Shown here: positions 37,801 through 39,384 of the stretch, in pieces
Layout: every line of letters starts with the position of its first letter
Numbering within the stretch: the stretch's first letter is position 1
Assembly: GCA_027459575.1 (NCBI GenBank)
Contig: DAIDIB010000006.1
Coordinates: forward strand, 1-39,384
DNA length: 39,384 nucleotides
Origin: Gammaproteobacteria bacterium
GTDB lineage: Bacteria > Pseudomonadota > Gammaproteobacteria > DSM-16500
Direction of reading: 5' to 3'
Translations under genes and position numbers: made by a program
Notes under the pieces: generated by a model
What the model saw: only the letters and a program-made list of their open reading frames with translations
Told to the model about the DNA's origin: nothing
The model's database searches: none

Positions 37801-38239
37801 CCAGCAGTGCTTGTCCGATGTCGCCACCTTGCGCGCCGGATAATGCGATCAAGCCAGCAGACAAAGGTTCGAGCCAGGCTTTTTGCAGAATGGGTTTGTC
37901 GAGTGTTTGTCCTTCGAGAAATCCGCGAGATACGAGTTGCAATAAATTCAGATAGCCTTGCTGGTTTTGGCAAATGAGAGTGAGTTGCGAGTTTTCTATT
38001 TGCAGGTCTACGCCTATGAGAGGTTTGACGCCGTTATCAAGCGCTTCCTGGTAAAATTTGACGGTCGCGTACAAGTTACTGATGTCTGTGATGGCGAGCG
38101 CCGGCATGCGGTCGTCCGCTGCTTTTTCGGTGAGTTCAGGAATGCGCAATAAGCCATCGTGGATGGAGAATTCGGTGTGCAGTCGTAAGTGGATGAAGCT
38201 TGGCTCCATGGGGCTATATTCCTGGGTTTTGGGTATCAT
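34802..38239 (-). CDS. dnaE: DNA polymerase III alpha subunit
   Basis: [19 protein letters not shown] (PHP); [74 protein letters not shown]. Start at 38239 or 38209; the longer ORF runs through a repeat. Confidence 0.97.
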   Translation of the reverse strand: [1145 protein letters not shown]

Positions 38240-38250
38240 AACACCTAGCC

Positions 38251-38323
38251 GCAGCCCGGATGAAACGCTTTTTGTTTCATCCGGGGAGCTGTTCCCCGGG
38301 TGCACAAAACGCACCCGGGCTAC
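38251..38323. repeat. Nested palindromic element, copy 12 (hybrid: two different cores)
   Basis: Left arm GCAGCCCGGATGAAACGCTTTTTGTTTCATCCGGGG, right arm CCCCGGGTGCACAAAACGCACCCGGGCTAC. Confidence 0.9.
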
Positions 38324-38378
38324 TCCAATATGTGCTTTTCCGGTATGATAGCTTCTTTGCCAATTGAGTGTAGATTTA

Positions 38379-39326
38379 ATGAACATCAATTTCCTTGATT
38401 TTGAACAGCCCATCGCGGAGCTGGAAGCTAAAATCCACGAATTGCGCATGGTGGGCACCGACGCGGATATCAATTTAAGTGAAGAAATCTCACGTTTAGA
38501 AATAAAATGTAACACATTGATTAAAGACACATTTAGCCATCTGACGCCCTGGCAGGTGACACAGTTGGCCAGACATCCGCAGCGCCCGCATACGATCGAC
38601 TATATCCCGCTGATTTTCACTGAATTTGACGAGCTCTCCGGCGATCGTATGACATCGCAGGGGGCATCTATCATGGCAGGGGTGGCTCGGCTTGAAGGGC
38701 AGCCAGTCATGGTGATTGGCCACGAAAAAGGTCGCAAGACGCAGGAAAAAATCGAGCGTAATTTTGGCATGCCTAATCCAGAGGATTATCGCAAGGCGCT
38801 GAGATTAATGCGCATGGCGGAAAAGTTCAAATTGCCGATTATTACCTTCATCGATACGCCGGGTGCTTATCCGGGTATTGGCGCGGAAGAGCGTAACCAG
38901 AGTGAAGCGATCGCGCGTAATTTATTTGTCTTGGCGAAGTTAAAAACACCGATTATTTGCACGGTCATTGGCGAAGGTGGTTCAGGTGGCGCGCTGGCGA
39001 TTGGCGTGGGCGATCGCGTCAACATGCTGCAGTACTCGATTTACTCGGTGATTTCGCCTGAAGGCTGCGCGTCTATCTTGTGGAAGAGTGCGGAAAAAGC
39101 GCCCGAAGCAGCGGCGGCGATGAATTTAACGGCGGAACGCATTTTGGAATTGAAGCTGGTTGATAAAGTTATACCAGAACCGTTGGGGGGCGCGCATCGT
39201 GATGTTAATGCGACTGCGCAAGCGATTAAAGACACTATCGTGAAACAGCTCGCGGAATTGAAAGGGTTGCCGACGACGACATTATTGAACGAGCGTTATA
39301 AGCGCTTGATGAATTATGGCACGTGA
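38379..39326 (+). CDS. accA: Acetyl-CoA carboxylase carboxyltransferase subunit alpha
   Basis: [79 protein letters not shown]. Confidence 0.97.
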   Translation: MNINFLDFEQPIAELEAKIHELRMVGTDADINLSEEISRLEIKCNTLIKDTFSHLTPWQVTQLARHPQRPHTIDYIPLIFTEFDELSGDRMTSQGASIMAGVARLEGQPVMVIGHEKGRKTQEKIERNFGMPNPEDYRKALRLMRMAEKFKLPIITFIDTPGAYPGIGAEERNQSEAIARNLFVLAKLKTPIICTVIGEGGSGGALAIGVGDRVNMLQYSIYSVISPEGCASILWKSAEKAPEAAAAMNLTAERILELKLVDKVIPEPLGGAHRDVNATAQAIKDTIVKQLAELKGLPTTTLLNERYKRLMNYGT

Positions 39327-39330
39327 TACT

Positions 39331-39374
39331 GTTATCCCCGCGAAGGCTGTCATCCCCGCGAAGGCGGGGACCCA
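39331..39374. repeat. Short palindromic repeat (family 2), copy d: truncated plus full tandem copies
   Basis: GTTATCCCCGCGAAGGC followed by TGTCATCCCCGCGAAGGCGGGGACCCA. Confidence 0.85.
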
Positions 39375-39384
39375 TATTGGTAAT

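Noticed and set aside
2109-38323. CRISPR array interpretation of the recurring repeats
   Set aside because: Copies are dispersed singly between genes over 36 kb with no regular spacers and no cas genes.
38240-38530. 97-aa N-terminal extension of dnaE in the ORF track
   Set aside because: It reads through the palindromic element and antisense to accA; DnaE homology starts near [15 protein letters not shown].

Overview
This 39.4 kb window looks like a gammaproteobacterial chromosome segment, possibly Legionellales-like (inference only). It carries a division/cell-wall (dcw) cluster: 'mraY-murD-ftsW-murG-murC-murB-ftsQ-ftsA-ftsZ, then lpxC, a dciA-like gene, secA and mutT. After that come rmlB/D/C/A with a divergent glycosyltransferase, a solitary parB, a tRNA-Pro(CGG) beside decaying ORFs, a polyprenyl synthase (ispB-like), yajQ, dnaE and accA. 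The conserved backbone is interrupted by accessory genes: (i) a 550-aa Hanks-type kinase between ftsZ and lpxC; (ii) a 2225-aa protein between dciA and secA, with an N-terminal UvrD-like SF1 helicase core and about 1,400 aa of a divergent repeat containing an internal ~550-aa tandem duplication; (iii) a membrane-anchored HExxH protein; (iv) small secreted or membrane proteins. The window also holds about 14 copies of a ~75-100 bp nested palindromic element (GTAGCCCGG-[variable hairpin]-CCGGG ... CCCGG-[variable hairpin]-CCGGGCTAC). Its terminal TAG serves as the stop codon of at least nine genes, and copies bracket several accessory genes. A second, shorter palindromic family (GTCATCCCCGCGAAGGCGGGGACCCA type) supplies the last codons and stop of dciA. 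mraY has an in-frame TAG just before its DDYRK motif at the window edge. All family assignments are by reading motifs; no searches were run.
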